This document shows, one piece after another, positions 49,555 through 60,689 of a stretch of 64,000 nucleotides of DNA. The notes under the pieces were generated by a model. The model saw only the letters and a list, made by a program, of their open reading frames with translations. It searched no databases and was not told where the DNA came from. The stretch's first letter is position 1. The number at the start of each line of letters is the position of its first letter. A program made the position numbers and the translations under genes. Where the stretch lies: assembly GCF_001411555.2 (NCBI RefSeq), contig NC_049905.1:13013586-13077585 (forward strand). The letters are read 5' to 3'. Origin of the DNA: Juglans regia (lineage: Eukaryota > Streptophyta > Magnoliopsida > Fagales > Juglandaceae).

Positions 49555-50281
49555 TCATCACCAAAGGGGATGGCATATAACTTATTGTTTCTGTTGCATG
49601 TCATGCAACAACAATTTGAATGGTTGAATTTAGTGTTGGGTAAGTAAGGCATATGATGAATGAATGAGATGCAGTGTGTAGAAAACTACAAGGTGGGAAA
49701 GATAGGAGGAGGCGTGAGCCTAATATTGAACATAAGTGTAAGAATGAAGAGTATGGTGAGTCTCTTGTTGCTAGGCGTGCTCTCAATGCACAAATTAAGA
49801 TGGATGATACAGAGCAGCGGAGAAAGAACATTTTTCATACTAGATGCCACATCAATAACAAGGTATGTAGTATGATCATTGATGAGAGAAATTATATTAA
49901 TTTGGCTAGCACTAATGTAATTGAGAAATTAAATTTACCTACCTTGAAACATCCTAGATCATACAAGTTGCAGTGGTTGGTGATTGTGGGGAGGTTAGGG
50001 TAAAAAGTAAGTGCTAGTTTCTTTTTCAATCATGGTGCTTTGTGATGTAGTGCCTATGCATGCTAGCCATATTTTGTTGGGAAAGCCGTGACATTTTGAT
50101 AGGTAGGTGATCCATAATGTGTTAAGAAACATGTATAGTTTTGAAAAGAATGGAAAAAAATCAAACTTATTTAACTCCAACACAGGTCTATGGGGACCAA
50201 CTGAAACTGAAAAGTGAGATTGAGCTAAAAAGTAAAAGTGAGGATGAAATTGAGGAAAAAAGAAATAGTGGGATGAAAAAG

Positions 50282-50332
<51 letters not shown>

Positions 50333-51742
50333 GAGAGAAAAAGATGAGACTGAGGCTGAAACCTCGAGAAAAAGAGAGAATGAGTTAAAAAACAATCGTG
50401 AGGCGAGAGTTCAAAAGAAGAGGAGAGTGAAAGAAAAACAAGAGTGAAAATGAAAAAGAGAGTGAGAGGAAAAACGAAAATGAGGCCGAAACATTAGGAG
50501 AAAAAGAGAGTAAAAAAGAAAATATAAAGGTGGCTGAGAGTCAAGAAAAAAAAATGGAGCCATGAGAGGAAAAAAAAAGAGATATTGTCGAGAGAAACAG
50601 AAAAAAAAAAATGAGTTTTTATGCTAAGGAAAGTTTTTATACTAATGAATTTAACGACTCTTTGCCTAGTGTTTTTTTTTTGTTGCAGGGATATGAGGTC
50701 ATGATTCCTAGTTGTGTGTTTAGTAGATTGCCACCTATTAGAGAGATAAAGCATTACATTGATTTTGTACTGGGTGCGACAATTCCTACCCGACCTTTCT
50801 TTGACGAACATGAGTCCTTGAAGTACTTGAAAGGACAATGTAAGTTGAATAGAATGCATGCCAAGTGGGAGGAATTCATTGATACATTTCCTCCTGTAAT
50901 CAAATACACACAAAAGCTAAGGAACATTTTGTGGTTGATGACTTAGCAAGAAGGTATGTCATTGTCTTCATTTTAGTTGTAAGGTTATTGAAATTTGAAT
51001 ATGATAAGGAATTGCATGCTAATGATGATGACTTTGTTAGTGTGTATGGAGCATGTGACCTACTAGTCTTATACGTGAGATGCTAGTGCATGGATGTGGT
51101 TTGTTGGGTCATTATGGCGTAAAAATGATTTTAAACGTGTTGCGTGACCATAGGTGGGAGTATTGTATGCCATTCATTGAGTTTGCATATAATTGGAGTG
51201 GTCATTTTGGTGCAGGAAAGACTTTAGATGTGTTTTATGAATGTTTGTAGAAGTATCATTTGCCATTTATTGACTTGTTGCATGAATGTTTACGAGAGTA
51301 TCATTTGCTCTTATTAGAGTTTCCATATAATAGGACCATGCATATTACTATTTCTTATTCTTCTTTTGAAGTTGTTTATAGTTTTAATCCACTTATTCAT
51401 TTAGTTTTGATGCTTTTGCTTGTTGATGACAGGATTAACTTGGATGGATTTTTTTAAATTCTTGAACAAATTAATGATAATGTATATAAAGTGAATTTTC
51501 CAGGTAAGTATCATGTTTTTGTTATTTTCAATATTACTAACTTTTTTTCCTTTCATGCAGGTGGAGATTTGAGGTCACATCCTTTTGAGGAGAGGGGGAA
51601 TAATGGGCACCAAGATGAACCTAGTCTTAAATATCATTTGCAAGTTTCAGATGGACCAATTACAAAGTTAAGAGCCAAGAAGATCAAGGAGGCAATGCAA
51701 GGATTTGTGCAATCCTCTGGGGACGAGTCTAGCAAGAGTTGA
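49555..51742 (+). pseudogene. Deleted gag-pol remnant of element C
   Basis: Gag N-terminus SPKGMAYNLLFLLHVMQQQF (about 49559-49618), then protease wording KVCSMIIDERNYINLASTNV (49860-49920; the DG after the catalytic aspartate is now DE), and HASHILLGKP near 50060. A K/E/S-rich linker spans about 50200-50590 with a (GA)n run (50286-50329). RT start [20 protein letters not shown] (50731-50790) joins within 40 codons to [15 protein letters not shown], the RNase H tail. The integrase finger region LLGHYGVKMILNVLRDHRWE (51100-51160) joins directly to PFIEFAYN, repeated with changes to 51320, then RTMHITISYSSFEVVYSFNP. Frameshifts and stops throughout. Confidence 0.82.
50286..50329. repeat. (GA)n microsatellite within linker region
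   Basis: About 22 GA units in element C, encoding or shifting an ER repeat; longer than the mixed K/E/S codons of element B at the same place. Confidence 0.9.
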
Positions 51743-52480
51743 ATATTTAAGATGGGCTTGAGAGAAGGAGATCCAATGATCATCCACGTGATACAAGCTA
51801 TTTAAGAGTGCAACATAAATTAGGGCCTATCATTATGTTTATGTGATTGAAGGCCTTGGACTTGTTTATTTAATTAAGGAGGTTTATTTTATTAGTTATA
51901 GGAATTAGTCTAGAATAATTGGGTTTGAGGACACTTGACTCACATATGTTTTATTTTTTACGAACTAAAATTTTTGGGAAGACCTTGTATTTTGGCAAAG
52001 AGCTTACTTGGAAAGTTACATTTTAGAAACTAGAGTTTAAAGAGGTACTGTAGCGAGTTACTGTAGTTGCAGTACTGTAGCCTCAATACTATTCATCCAT
52101 GGGTGTTTTTGGAAGAAAAGACTATATTTTGACTAGGGTTTTAATTGGATTTTGGTTTAAATACTCTTTGTAACCTTATTTTAAAAGTTTTATGAAATTT
52201 GATGAATTTATTTATTATTAGTTGAGTTTACTTCTCTTGTTCTTGATTGAGCTTTTGAACTTATCAAAAATAAATTACAACCTTTGTGGGGTTTCTCCTT
52301 GTAATCTGAGTTCTTGAGACAGGTTCTTCAACAATTCTAGATTTTAATATAATCTAAGTTCTTGAAACGAGTTTTCAATGGGTCTAAGTTCTCTATCCAT
52401 TGACTTGATTTTGGCTTTCTTAGGTGAGTTTTCAAATTGATTGTGGGTTCAATGGATTATATTCCCACGGGTTCATATCA

Positions 52481-52570
52481 AATGCAAGAAGATTTTCAGT
52501 GTAATTGGTTAAATTTTAACTAATAGCATTTGGCTAAACCAATAAAGATGCTCTAATGAGATTAGATAAC
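52481..52570. mobile_element. Possible Tourist-like MITE end
   Basis: Sequence TTTGGCTAAACC with AATAAAGATGCTC then TAA (52565-52567) looks like the right terminus of a GAGCATC-type MITE, into which element C inserted. The matching left end was not found. Confidence 0.35.
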
Positions 52571-54462
52571 ATGAAATTTGTAAATAATAATAAAATAGTT
52601 TATAAATAGTATTGATATAGATTAAATTAAAATATTTTATGAAATTTTGAAAAATGAGAGAGAAAAAGTTGAATAAAAATATTATAAATTAAAAAATTAT
52701 TATAATTAATTTTGTAATATTATTCTTATTTTGAGATTTGAAAAAGTTGAATTATTTTTTTTTTGTTTTGTTTAGAATTTTGAAAAATTTATAATGATTA
52801 GATGATAATTAGATGAAAAAATTAAAAATTCAAAAATTAAAATATATTTGAATTTGATTGACGTTTGGGTATTGAGAGAATATAAGATGTGTATCGTCTT
52901 AACATCCAAATGGAGACTAACTCAAAATTCAAATTATAGATACCCTTAATAAAGATAAATAAGGACATTGCATTAGTTTATATAAAAGTTTAATTAAATT
53001 AATGGAGTTATTTTTTTTTAATTTGTATAATCTATATTTAATACTTTCCGTATTGAATAATCTATTTTTTTATATTATTTAAATTATATTATTTCTGCAT
53101 CTTATTATTTAAAAAAAAAAAAAAAAGAAGTAGAGGCAATCAAAGAAATACTAATTTAGTTGTGCTGCATTACAAATTTACAAAGGCCAATGCAATGCTC
53201 TAAGGCTGTTGTTAGGCTTTCGCCATGGAACGCGAATCGCGATCATAGGTTTTATCTTTTTAGAATTTTCTATTTCAATTTTTACCAATAAGATTTTACT
53301 ATTTTTTTTTATTGAAATTTTATTAAATTAAAAAAATTAATAATGAAAGTGGAGGATTCCGTTCAATCAATACAATACATAAAACAAAAATGATATTTTT
53401 CTTGTGTAAGGGAACGAGTGGAGATTGTTATTGGGTGGAGACAACTATTTTGTTTTAACATCAGTTTGATTTTCTAGGCCCACCTAATAAAATTGATTTT
53501 TTCCAGTCAATCCAATTCTATTTATAGAATTTGAGATTTGCAGTTTGTGCTTCTCCCATTGGCATTTACTTCTTGGTATAATATTGCATTTCAAGCAATT
53601 TTGCATTCAAATCCTAGCATCTGTTGTTCTCTGACTTTTAGAGAGAGAAGCTCCAACTTATCTCTAAAACCTTCCTCACTCCGAAACTAGCATGAGGGGG
53701 GTGGGGGCTTTGGTTCCTCGCCCCTCACTTCTTTCTTGTCCTTATTTTCAGTTTGTGTTTTGTTTTGTTTGTGTTTATGTGTTTTTTCAGGTCTAATAAA
53801 GGAGGAACACTCTCCAGGTGCTCCAAATCTCAACAATTTCTTCCTCTATGTTTTCCTTCTAGTCTCAACACACGACTACAGCAACCCCACAACCTTTGCT
53901 CGCTATTCGTTGAGGAAACTCGAAACCCATGACTTTCGTTGAGGATCGCGATCCCTGAGCCAATGATGAGCTGCGGTGGAGGAAGTTGGAGGTGGCTAGT
54001 GCTTGTGCGATGGTGGAGGGGAAACTCGAAACCTATGTGGAGGTGGCCATGCTCGTGGGTGAAGGGCGAGAGGGACGATGGTGGGAGAAGCTAGGCGAGA
54101 GGGAGAAGCTGGAGGACCAAGAATCTGGTGTGATTTGGTGGTCGATGGTGGAAGAAGCTGGGTGAGAGGGACGGTGGAGGACCAATGCTTGTGCGGCTAT
54201 GGAGGTGGGCGGCGGACGCATAAGAGGATGGAGGAAGGAAACACGGGTGAAGGAGGAAGGAAAAAAAAAAGGAAAAAAGAAAAAGGGTTGGGGGGGTGCG
54301 GCGGCTGAAGTAAGAGATGAAACCCTAAGGGCTGCCCTCCCACTTGCAAATAGGCTGGACTTTTTTTGTTTAGGCTGGGCCCATGTGTTGTTCTTTAGTC
54401 CATATGTTGTTTTATTTGGAGTTGGTATGGTTTGTTTCCTTCTCCTCCTTTTGGAGGATGGG
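52571..54462. other. Intergenic, AT-rich then G-rich
   Basis: 52571-53530 is AT-rich without features. 53700-54340 changes to G-rich text (GGTGGAGG-type repeats) with ORFs at 54078 and 54199 made mainly of G, R, E and K. These have no domain and are interrupted at the hAT insertion. Sequence after the hAT (59364-59708) may be the other part of the same older element. Confidence 0.4.
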
Positions 54463-56109
54463 GTTTTTGTTAGGGGTGTGCATCTGGACTAGTTTTTTTC
54501 CTGTCCGATTCGAAACTTAGAAACTTGGGTGCATCCGGGCGGTTATTCGCCCAGATTACACCCAAGCGGTTAAGAAGATTCCGGATCCGGTTATGTGTCC
54601 CAGTTATCCGTAATCGGGTCCTTTATAAAGTAAAAAACTGGCCCTTTCTCGTTTTCTCAAATTGCTTAGGGTTTGCACTTTGCAGCGTTCTCATCTTCTC
54701 TAATCCGCCTTCTCTCTTGGTTTCAAAGTCCTTTGCAAACTTGCGGTTATGCTTAGGGTTTGCAGCTCTCTCTTCTTCTCGAATCCCTACTGGCCTTCTC
54801 TCTCAAGGTTTTGCTCTCTCTCAAGTCTTTCGACCTCACCGAAACACAGAAACAGAAACTTTGAAGTGCTTTGTGCATCCGGGTGAGACACGTGGAGTCT
54901 ACCATCCATATTCTCTCTCTCTCTAAGCTCTTAAGGTATCTTTCTTTGTACTTGGGGATTTTTCTCATATTTTTATCAGAAAAAGCTCAGATTTGTTTGG
55001 TTTATATTATTATTATTTTTGCTCTGTAAGCTTATTTAGATACCTTATTAGTGGATTTTTTCATTTGCTCTGTTTTTCACATGAGATTTAGTTTTCTTGC
55101 TATTATAGTGGGTTTATGCCTTTTATTTTCATCTACTTTTGATGGAGACTTTGAATGGCTCACTTTATTCTTTTCCCATGTTTGTCAAAAGGAACTCCTT
55201 GTAGTGCCCTTACCTGGTTAAGGATTGTGGTGGAGGGTTGGTATATACTTTTACTTTTACCCCTAAAATGGCAAGATCTCAGTGATGCTGAGAATTTTTA
55301 GATTGCAAATTACTTGATGGTATGAAAAGGTTCGGAATACTTTCTGCTTTATTTATGTTAGCTGTCAAACAAAGTGCATCCAGACACTGCTTTTAGGTAT
55401 GTATAGCTTCTTTTTTTTTGTTTCAAGGGAAAATAGACACATAAGAGTTGAAGGAAAACAAGGGGTTGGGAAGCTTTTTCAGTGTCACTAATCATTAACA
55501 AACTCTTTCCAATTGTGTCAAACCCATTAATTATACTAATCTCATGTGTCTTCTCCCTTAGCACCCAAAGCTTGATATGAATGGCACAAACCTAATGCTT
55601 GTGTTGAAAGAATGCAGTCATGAGTCACCTAGCTTGGATGTGGCCCTTGATGCTAGATGATTGGTTATTGATGGGATACTTAACAACATAGATAACCATA
55701 GACAGATAAATTAAAATCATAGTAATAAATATTCTCAGCAACTCTTTGTTCTAAATAAATTATTTTTAATTCTTTATTTGCTATTTTGTAAGGTGAGATC
55801 TAGATTATCAGTTTTGGAGCTTCACACCCTAACCCAAAGTTTAAGTTACCTTTTTGTTTTTTATTTTTTGGTTTTTTTTTTATTTTTGTGTTGCAAGCAT
55901 AATATCTTCCATGCACGTTAGCTGTTGGTTTGATTTTTATTATATATTTTTGTTTTTTTCTTATGTTTAAAACAGATAGAATGTAGTTTTAGTGGTAGTG
56001 TTAGTGGATCAACACCTATTTCATTGGACATGGAGGAAAACACTAGTCTTTTAGTGCTTTCCTCTATGAATACCCAAAACCCCACACCATCTCTCCCCCC
56101 AAAGTAAAA

Positions 56110-58022
56110 GAGAGTCAAGAAGGCTACGAACCAATCTCATGTATGAGATCATTTTACAAGAGTTGAACCTATTGATCCTATTGCACCTAAACCTCAATGC
56201 AATTATTCCTTTAAGATTTATGGATGCCATTATAAAAATGGTACTTCATCAATGTCACACCACCTAGGATATGATTGTCCGAACTCTCCCATTAGAGAGA
56301 ATAAAAATCTTGGGAAGGATAAATCACCATCACACACTGGAGTTAGGATGGATGGTAAAGGATCTAGTCCTCAAGTGTTAGGACAATATGATCGTAAAAA
56401 ATTAAAGGCGATGATTTCCAATTTGTTTATTTAGTGTGAATTGCCATTTAAGGTTATAGAGCATCCAACATTTGTTAAAATTTTGGGTTATTTAGAGCCT
56501 AGACACACCTTGCCATCCCGAACCATCTTTCAAAAAGAGTGTATTGGTTTATACAAGGAGGAGAAGCAAAGGTTGAAGGCATTGTTGAGCAATCAAAGAG
56601 TTTGTTTGACCACCAATATATAGACATCGATGCAAAACAAGAATGATATTTGTGTTACATGCCATTATATTGATTAAAGTTGGGTTTTACACAAGAAAAT
56701 TATAATGTTTTTCAAGATTCCTAATCATAGGGGTGAGACTATTGCTTGGATGTTAGAGTCTTGCTTGGGGAGAGATTAACTGCTTTTGTACGATCACCGT
56801 AGATAATGCCTCTTCTAATGATGTTACTATTGATCATGTGAGGAGGAACATAAGAGATAACAAGTTCACAATTTTGGGAGGCAAGTTCATACATGTGCGA
56901 TGTGCTGCACATATTTTAAACTTTATTGATGGTTTAAAAATTATTCATGATGCTATAAATAAGATTAAAGAAGCAATACGATTTGTGAGGTCCTCATCGG
57001 CAAGGCCTGATATGTTTAAAACATGCTGGATATTGTGTGTGAAAAAATGGTGTGTCTAGATTTTCCTACTAGATGTAACTTAACATACCTAATGCTCAGT
57101 ATTGCTGAAAAATACGAAAGAGCTTTTGTGCTAATGGGAGTGAAGGAGTCACAACTTTTGGTGCCTCCGTTTGAAGATTGGTAAATGGCTCGTATTTTTA
57201 TCAAGTTTCTAAAAGTTTTTTTATTATGCCACTTTCAAAATCTCTGGTTCATTGTATATGACCTCTAATATGTTATTTCAACAAATTTATACAATTGAGA
57301 ACACTTTGAACAACATGGGTCAGAGTGAGGATGATATGTTGATGATGATGGTTTCTACTATGAAACTTAGGTTTGATAAATATTGGGGGAACATGGATGG
57401 GATGAACATGATTGTTTATGTAGCTTTTATCCTTGACCCTCGATATAAGATTACAGCCTTGTCATATTGGTTAAAAAGGTGCAAAGGGGATGCATGCGGA
57501 GATAGAATTGAGACTAGCGTAAGATTGCTCATGAATCGTTTGATTGAGCAATACCACAAGTTTCATGGGCTAGGTAGTGGAAGATCAAATATGGCCCATA
57601 GAAGTTCCTCAAGTATTATTGGTGATGACCTGGATTGTGAAGATTTTGATACAGCTCTAGAGCAATATCTTGAGAAGCAAAACAGGTTAGTACTTAGCTC
57701 GGACATGGGTAGGTATTTGTCGGATGTGATTGAACCAAAAATATTCGAGTTTAATATTTTGGATTGGTGGAAGAAGAACTCATTTAGATATCGCATCCTT
57801 GTGGAGATCGCACGTGATGTATTTATTAGGCATCTATATTTCCACCGTCGCATCCGAGTTCGCATTCAGCACTGGTGGACGTGTAATAGATTCATACGGA
57901 AGCGCATTAGCGCCGAAGACTATCCAATCACTAATTTGCACGCAAAGTTGGTTGACTTGTGAACCACTTAGTTCTTGGGAGGTGGAGGAGCATGTAGAAT
58001 GCGTTGACATCGAAGGTAAAAT
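56110..58022 (+). pseudogene. hAT transposase
   Basis: Readable parts in order: BED-type zinc finger CNYSFKIYGCHYKNGTSSMS with HH (56196-56263; the second cysteine of the usual CxxC is Ser); ITVDNASSND, the region of the first catalytic aspartate (56800-56830); KFIHVRCAAHILN (56883-56921); a long open segment 57252-57840 with DPRYKITALSYWLKR; and the C-terminal dimerisation region FNILDWWKKNSFRYRILVEI, continuing after a frame change near 57830 as STVASEFAFSTGGRVIDSYG and LICTQSWL (57830-57955). Several stops lie between 56430 and 56830. Closest in style to plant RICESLEEPER/DAYSLEEPER-type proteins. Inactive as it stands. Confidence 0.88.
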
Positions 58023-58204
58023 CCTTTATTTGTTAAGTTTGATTTATTATTATTAATTTATCCATTTAACTTAACTTTTACATTTTTTTCTGCTTAAAGT
58101 AACCCTCTTCCTTCAACTTCAGCAACTTAAGAAACTTCAACTTCAACTTAACGCTCTTCTTAAGGTTCCATTTATTTTTGTAATAATTCATTGGAATTGA
58201 TATT

Positions 58205-58600
58205 GTGCTTAAGAATTTTCACATATATGAAAATGCGTTGTGCATTTAATATTTGTAGTATGAGCCAGTCATGAAACATGAATCTGAGAGTGCTCCTAGA
58301 AGAAAGAGAAGACTTTTTCTTGGTGATATAGGCCCAAGAACTAAAGCTATAAGACATTAATTATTGTAGTGACTTTGTGAGGTTTTATTCCAAGTTTTAT
58401 TCTCTTCTTCTTTTTGACTTATTCACATATATGAAACCGCTTTGTGCATTTAATATTTGTAGTATGAGCCAGTCATGGAATATGAATATAAGAGTGCTCC
58501 TAGAAGAAAGATGAGACTTTTTCTTGGTGATCTAGACCCAAGAACTAAAGTTGTAAGACAATAATTATTGTAGTGTCTTTGTGAGGTTTTGTTTTAAGTT
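58205..58600. repeat. ~215 bp direct duplication in hAT 3' region
   Basis: Two copies beginning TTCACATATATGAAA (58217 and 58424) and sharing TTTAATATTTGTAGTATGAG, AGAGTGCTCCTAGAAGAAAG and TTTTTCTTGGTGAT. Differences are scattered, so the duplication is not recent. Confidence 0.88.
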
Positions 58601-58749
58601 GTATTACCTTATTCTTTTTGACTTATTATTTCTAATTATTATAGTTTTCATTTTTCTATTGTAATTGATGTTGTTGCTAGCTTATGGAGAGACAATCCAG
58701 TAGAACATTTTCCCCCAATCCTAGATTCAAGATGTGAAGACTAATGCAT

Positions 58750-58895
58750 TTTGTTCTTTGTAAATTTATGTTTTAGTTTAATTAGTTATGATGTATTAAT
58801 ATTTCTTTTGTTCTTTGTAAATTTATGTTTTAGTTTAATTAGTTGTGATGTATTATTATTTCTTTTGTTCTTTGTAAATTTATGTTTTGCATTGT
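58750..58895. repeat. ~62 bp tandem repeat in hAT 3' region
   Basis: TTTTGTTCTTTGTAAATTTA occurs at about 58749, 58806 and 58863, with TGTTTTAGTTTAATTAGTT between; two full units and a partial third. Confidence 0.88.
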
Positions 58896-59094
58896 GATGT
58901 AACAACAATATTATTTATTTATTTTGTTCTTTAATTTATTTTTTTTATAAAAATGTTTTAAAAAGTGTTTAAATTATTTTTTAAAAAACAACTGGGCGAT
59001 TTAAGCATATCAGAATTTTTTTTTTTTTTAAAAAACAAGTGCTATAAAATATTTTTTTTTTAAGTTTAGTCTTCTTTAAAAAAAAAAAAGTAAT

Positions 59095-59250
59095 AACAAC
59101 CCGGATTATAGTGAAAAATCCAAGTTTATAGTGAACAATTTGGATTATAGTGAAAAATATGGGTTTATAGTGAAAAATCCGGATTATGGCATATAATAAA
59201 AAATCCGGATTATAGTGAAAAATCCAAGTTTATAGTGAAAAATCCAGATA
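59095..59250. repeat. Subterminal repeats of hAT element
   Basis: Six to seven repeats of GGATTATAGTGAAAAATCC or AAGTTTATAGTGAAAAATCC, each ~22 bp, within 260 bases of the right TIR. They likely mark transposase-binding sites; that role is inferred. Confidence 0.8.
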
Positions 59251-59363
59251 TCTGGTTACAAACCGGATATCTGGATTGAATCAGGTTATCTGCCCTGATT
59301 TTTTGTGGATTAAACTGGGTGGATATCCGAATTTGGATCCGGATGCACACCCGTAGTTTTTGT

Positions 59364-60270
59364 AATTTTGTAATGTTGGTAATTTTGTTTATTAATAAAA
59401 GAAATAGGTTATTAGACTTATGTCCATGGCAGAAGAACCCCTCCTCTTTTAGAGGATAGGGTGGTTTGGTTACCCATCCTCTTTTGGAGGATGGCATGGT
59501 TGGATACGGAGGTGGGGGATGGTTTCTTTATCTTTGTTTTTTATAGAGAGTGTTAGAAGTTAAGACAATGATCGTCACAAAAAAATTTGCGTGCGGGGAG
59601 GCGTACAACAGATGTGTAGTTTGATAAAGAGTTTTTCTCTGTATTGACTAGTCATAGCTGTAACTTCCTTTATGGATGAAATGAAATTTATTTCCTATAA
59701 AAAAAATGATACCAACTGCTAGTTAATAATTTGTTTACAACTATGGATTATAATAACATATTTTTTAAAATTTTAGTTTGACTTTTATTTTGATTTGATG
59801 TGTTTAAAATAGGTAATGATAAACTTACAACCTTTTTACCACCATTTTATTATTCTTAGTGTATTTTTTTTAAGTATTTTTTTAATATCTTTAATTATTA
59901 GAAAATTTTTTTAAAAATATACAATTTCACTAATAGTCACTTTCTTAACCATTAAGTAAAAGAAAAATTAAAAATTAAAAATTAAAAAAAGTAGTAGAAT
60001 GGTAGTAAAAGAGTGGTAAGACTATCATTATTCGTTTAAAATATTTAAGAAATAATATCTTATCAAGAATTGTAGATGAGTTGTAAGTGGATCGCAAGCC
60101 TATCATTGCTCACATAAAAATGGGTAGTGCTACTGTCACCTAGAGAAGTTATCAATAGCAATGACCGACTAATTGTATGAGAACCCAAGACCTCAACTCA
60201 ACATAACCAGGCTTTTCTCCAAGTCTGAAATGTCCCTATTTTTATGCTAAAAAATCTCTGTGTCGATCAA
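59364..60270. other. Intergenic; possible retroelement 3' tail
   Basis: 59364-59708 ends GATGAAATGAAATTTATTTC followed by an A-run, the style of a plant LINE 3' end, with TTTTAGAGGATAGG and TTTTGGAGGATGG phrases that also occur at 54449 before the hAT. 59709-60270 is AT-rich with no feature. Confidence 0.4.
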
Positions 60271-60672
60271 ACTAGCAGTGTAGAACCGGGCCCATTTTTT
60301 TTTATATTTTATTTCAATCCAGTCTGAAACTAGGAATCCGGGTGCATCTGGGCGGTTATCTGCCTGGATTACACCAGGGTGGGTGAGATAAACCTGGATC
60401 TGATTTTGTGACCCGGTTATCCTTAACCAGGTCATTGTTTTTTTTAAAAAAGAAAAAGTGCTATAAAAATATTTTTTAAGTTTTAAACAATTTTTTTTAA
60501 AGTATTAATATTTAATTCAGATTAAATCCGGTTACAATCCAGATATCCGGATTGAATCTAGTTCTCCGCCCGGATTATTTTCGGATTAATTTGGGAGGAA
60601 AACTACCCGGTTTTAAAAATTCAGATTCGAATCCGATTATGGCCGGATATCTGGATTCATTTGCACACCCGT
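60271..60672 (+). mobile_element. Non-autonomous relative of the hAT element
   Basis: Shares the subterminal text of the hAT element on both sides: GGGTGCATCTGGGCGGTTAT (60338) against GGGTGCATCCGGGCGGTTAT (54528), and CCGGATATCTGGATTCATTT then GCACACCCGTA at the right. About 400 bp, no transposase. The left TIR is badly eroded, and the candidate duplication (AAACTAGC / TATCTAGC) is imperfect. Confidence 0.6.
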
Positions 60673-60689
60673 ATATCTAGCAGAAATTG

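Larger units (their letters stand above)
47857..52480 (+). mobile_element. Element C: deleted Ty3/gypsy retrotransposon with both LTRs
   Basis: 5' LTR 47857-48734 (878 bp), interior 48735-51600, 3' LTR 51601-52480 (880 bp). LTRs end TG...CA (the 5' copy ends TATTA where the 3' copy has TATCA). Target duplication AATGC at 47852-47856 and 52481-52485. PBS TTTGATATTAGAGC (48735-48748) is a diverged initiator tRNA-Met site; PPT GAGGAGAGGGGGAA at 51587-51600. The coding tail of the polyprotein runs into the 3' LTR (stop near 51740). Same family and same deletions as element B. Confidence 0.9.
54471..59355 (+). mobile_element. hAT DNA transposon (formerly autonomous)
   Basis: 4885 bp. Terminal inverted repeats TAGGGGTGTGCATC (left) and TACGGGTGTGCATC (right, reverse complement), one mismatch in 14. 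An exact 8 bp target duplication GTTTTTGT flanks it (54463-54470 and 59356-59363). Subterminal regions are full of CCGGAT/ATCCGG and TTATAGTGAAAAATCC repeats, as expected for transposase-binding sites in hAT elements. It carries a broken transposase gene (about 56110-58022). Confidence 0.93.

Noticed and set aside
47857..52480. Tandem multimer from unequal recombination, since coding-tail sequence precedes both LTRs of element C
   Set aside because: The LTR itself starts right after the polypurine tract and includes the polyprotein tail; TG/CA ends and the AATGC duplication show a single normal element.
54078..54926. ORFs rich in G, E, R and K and a 133-codon ORF
   Set aside because: Composition reflects G-rich repeats; the 54525-54926 ORF is in the hAT 5' region and crosses subterminal repeats.
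57563..57865. 100-codon ORF on the minus strand
   Set aside because: Antisense shadow of the hAT transposase, which has clear family motifs on the plus strand.
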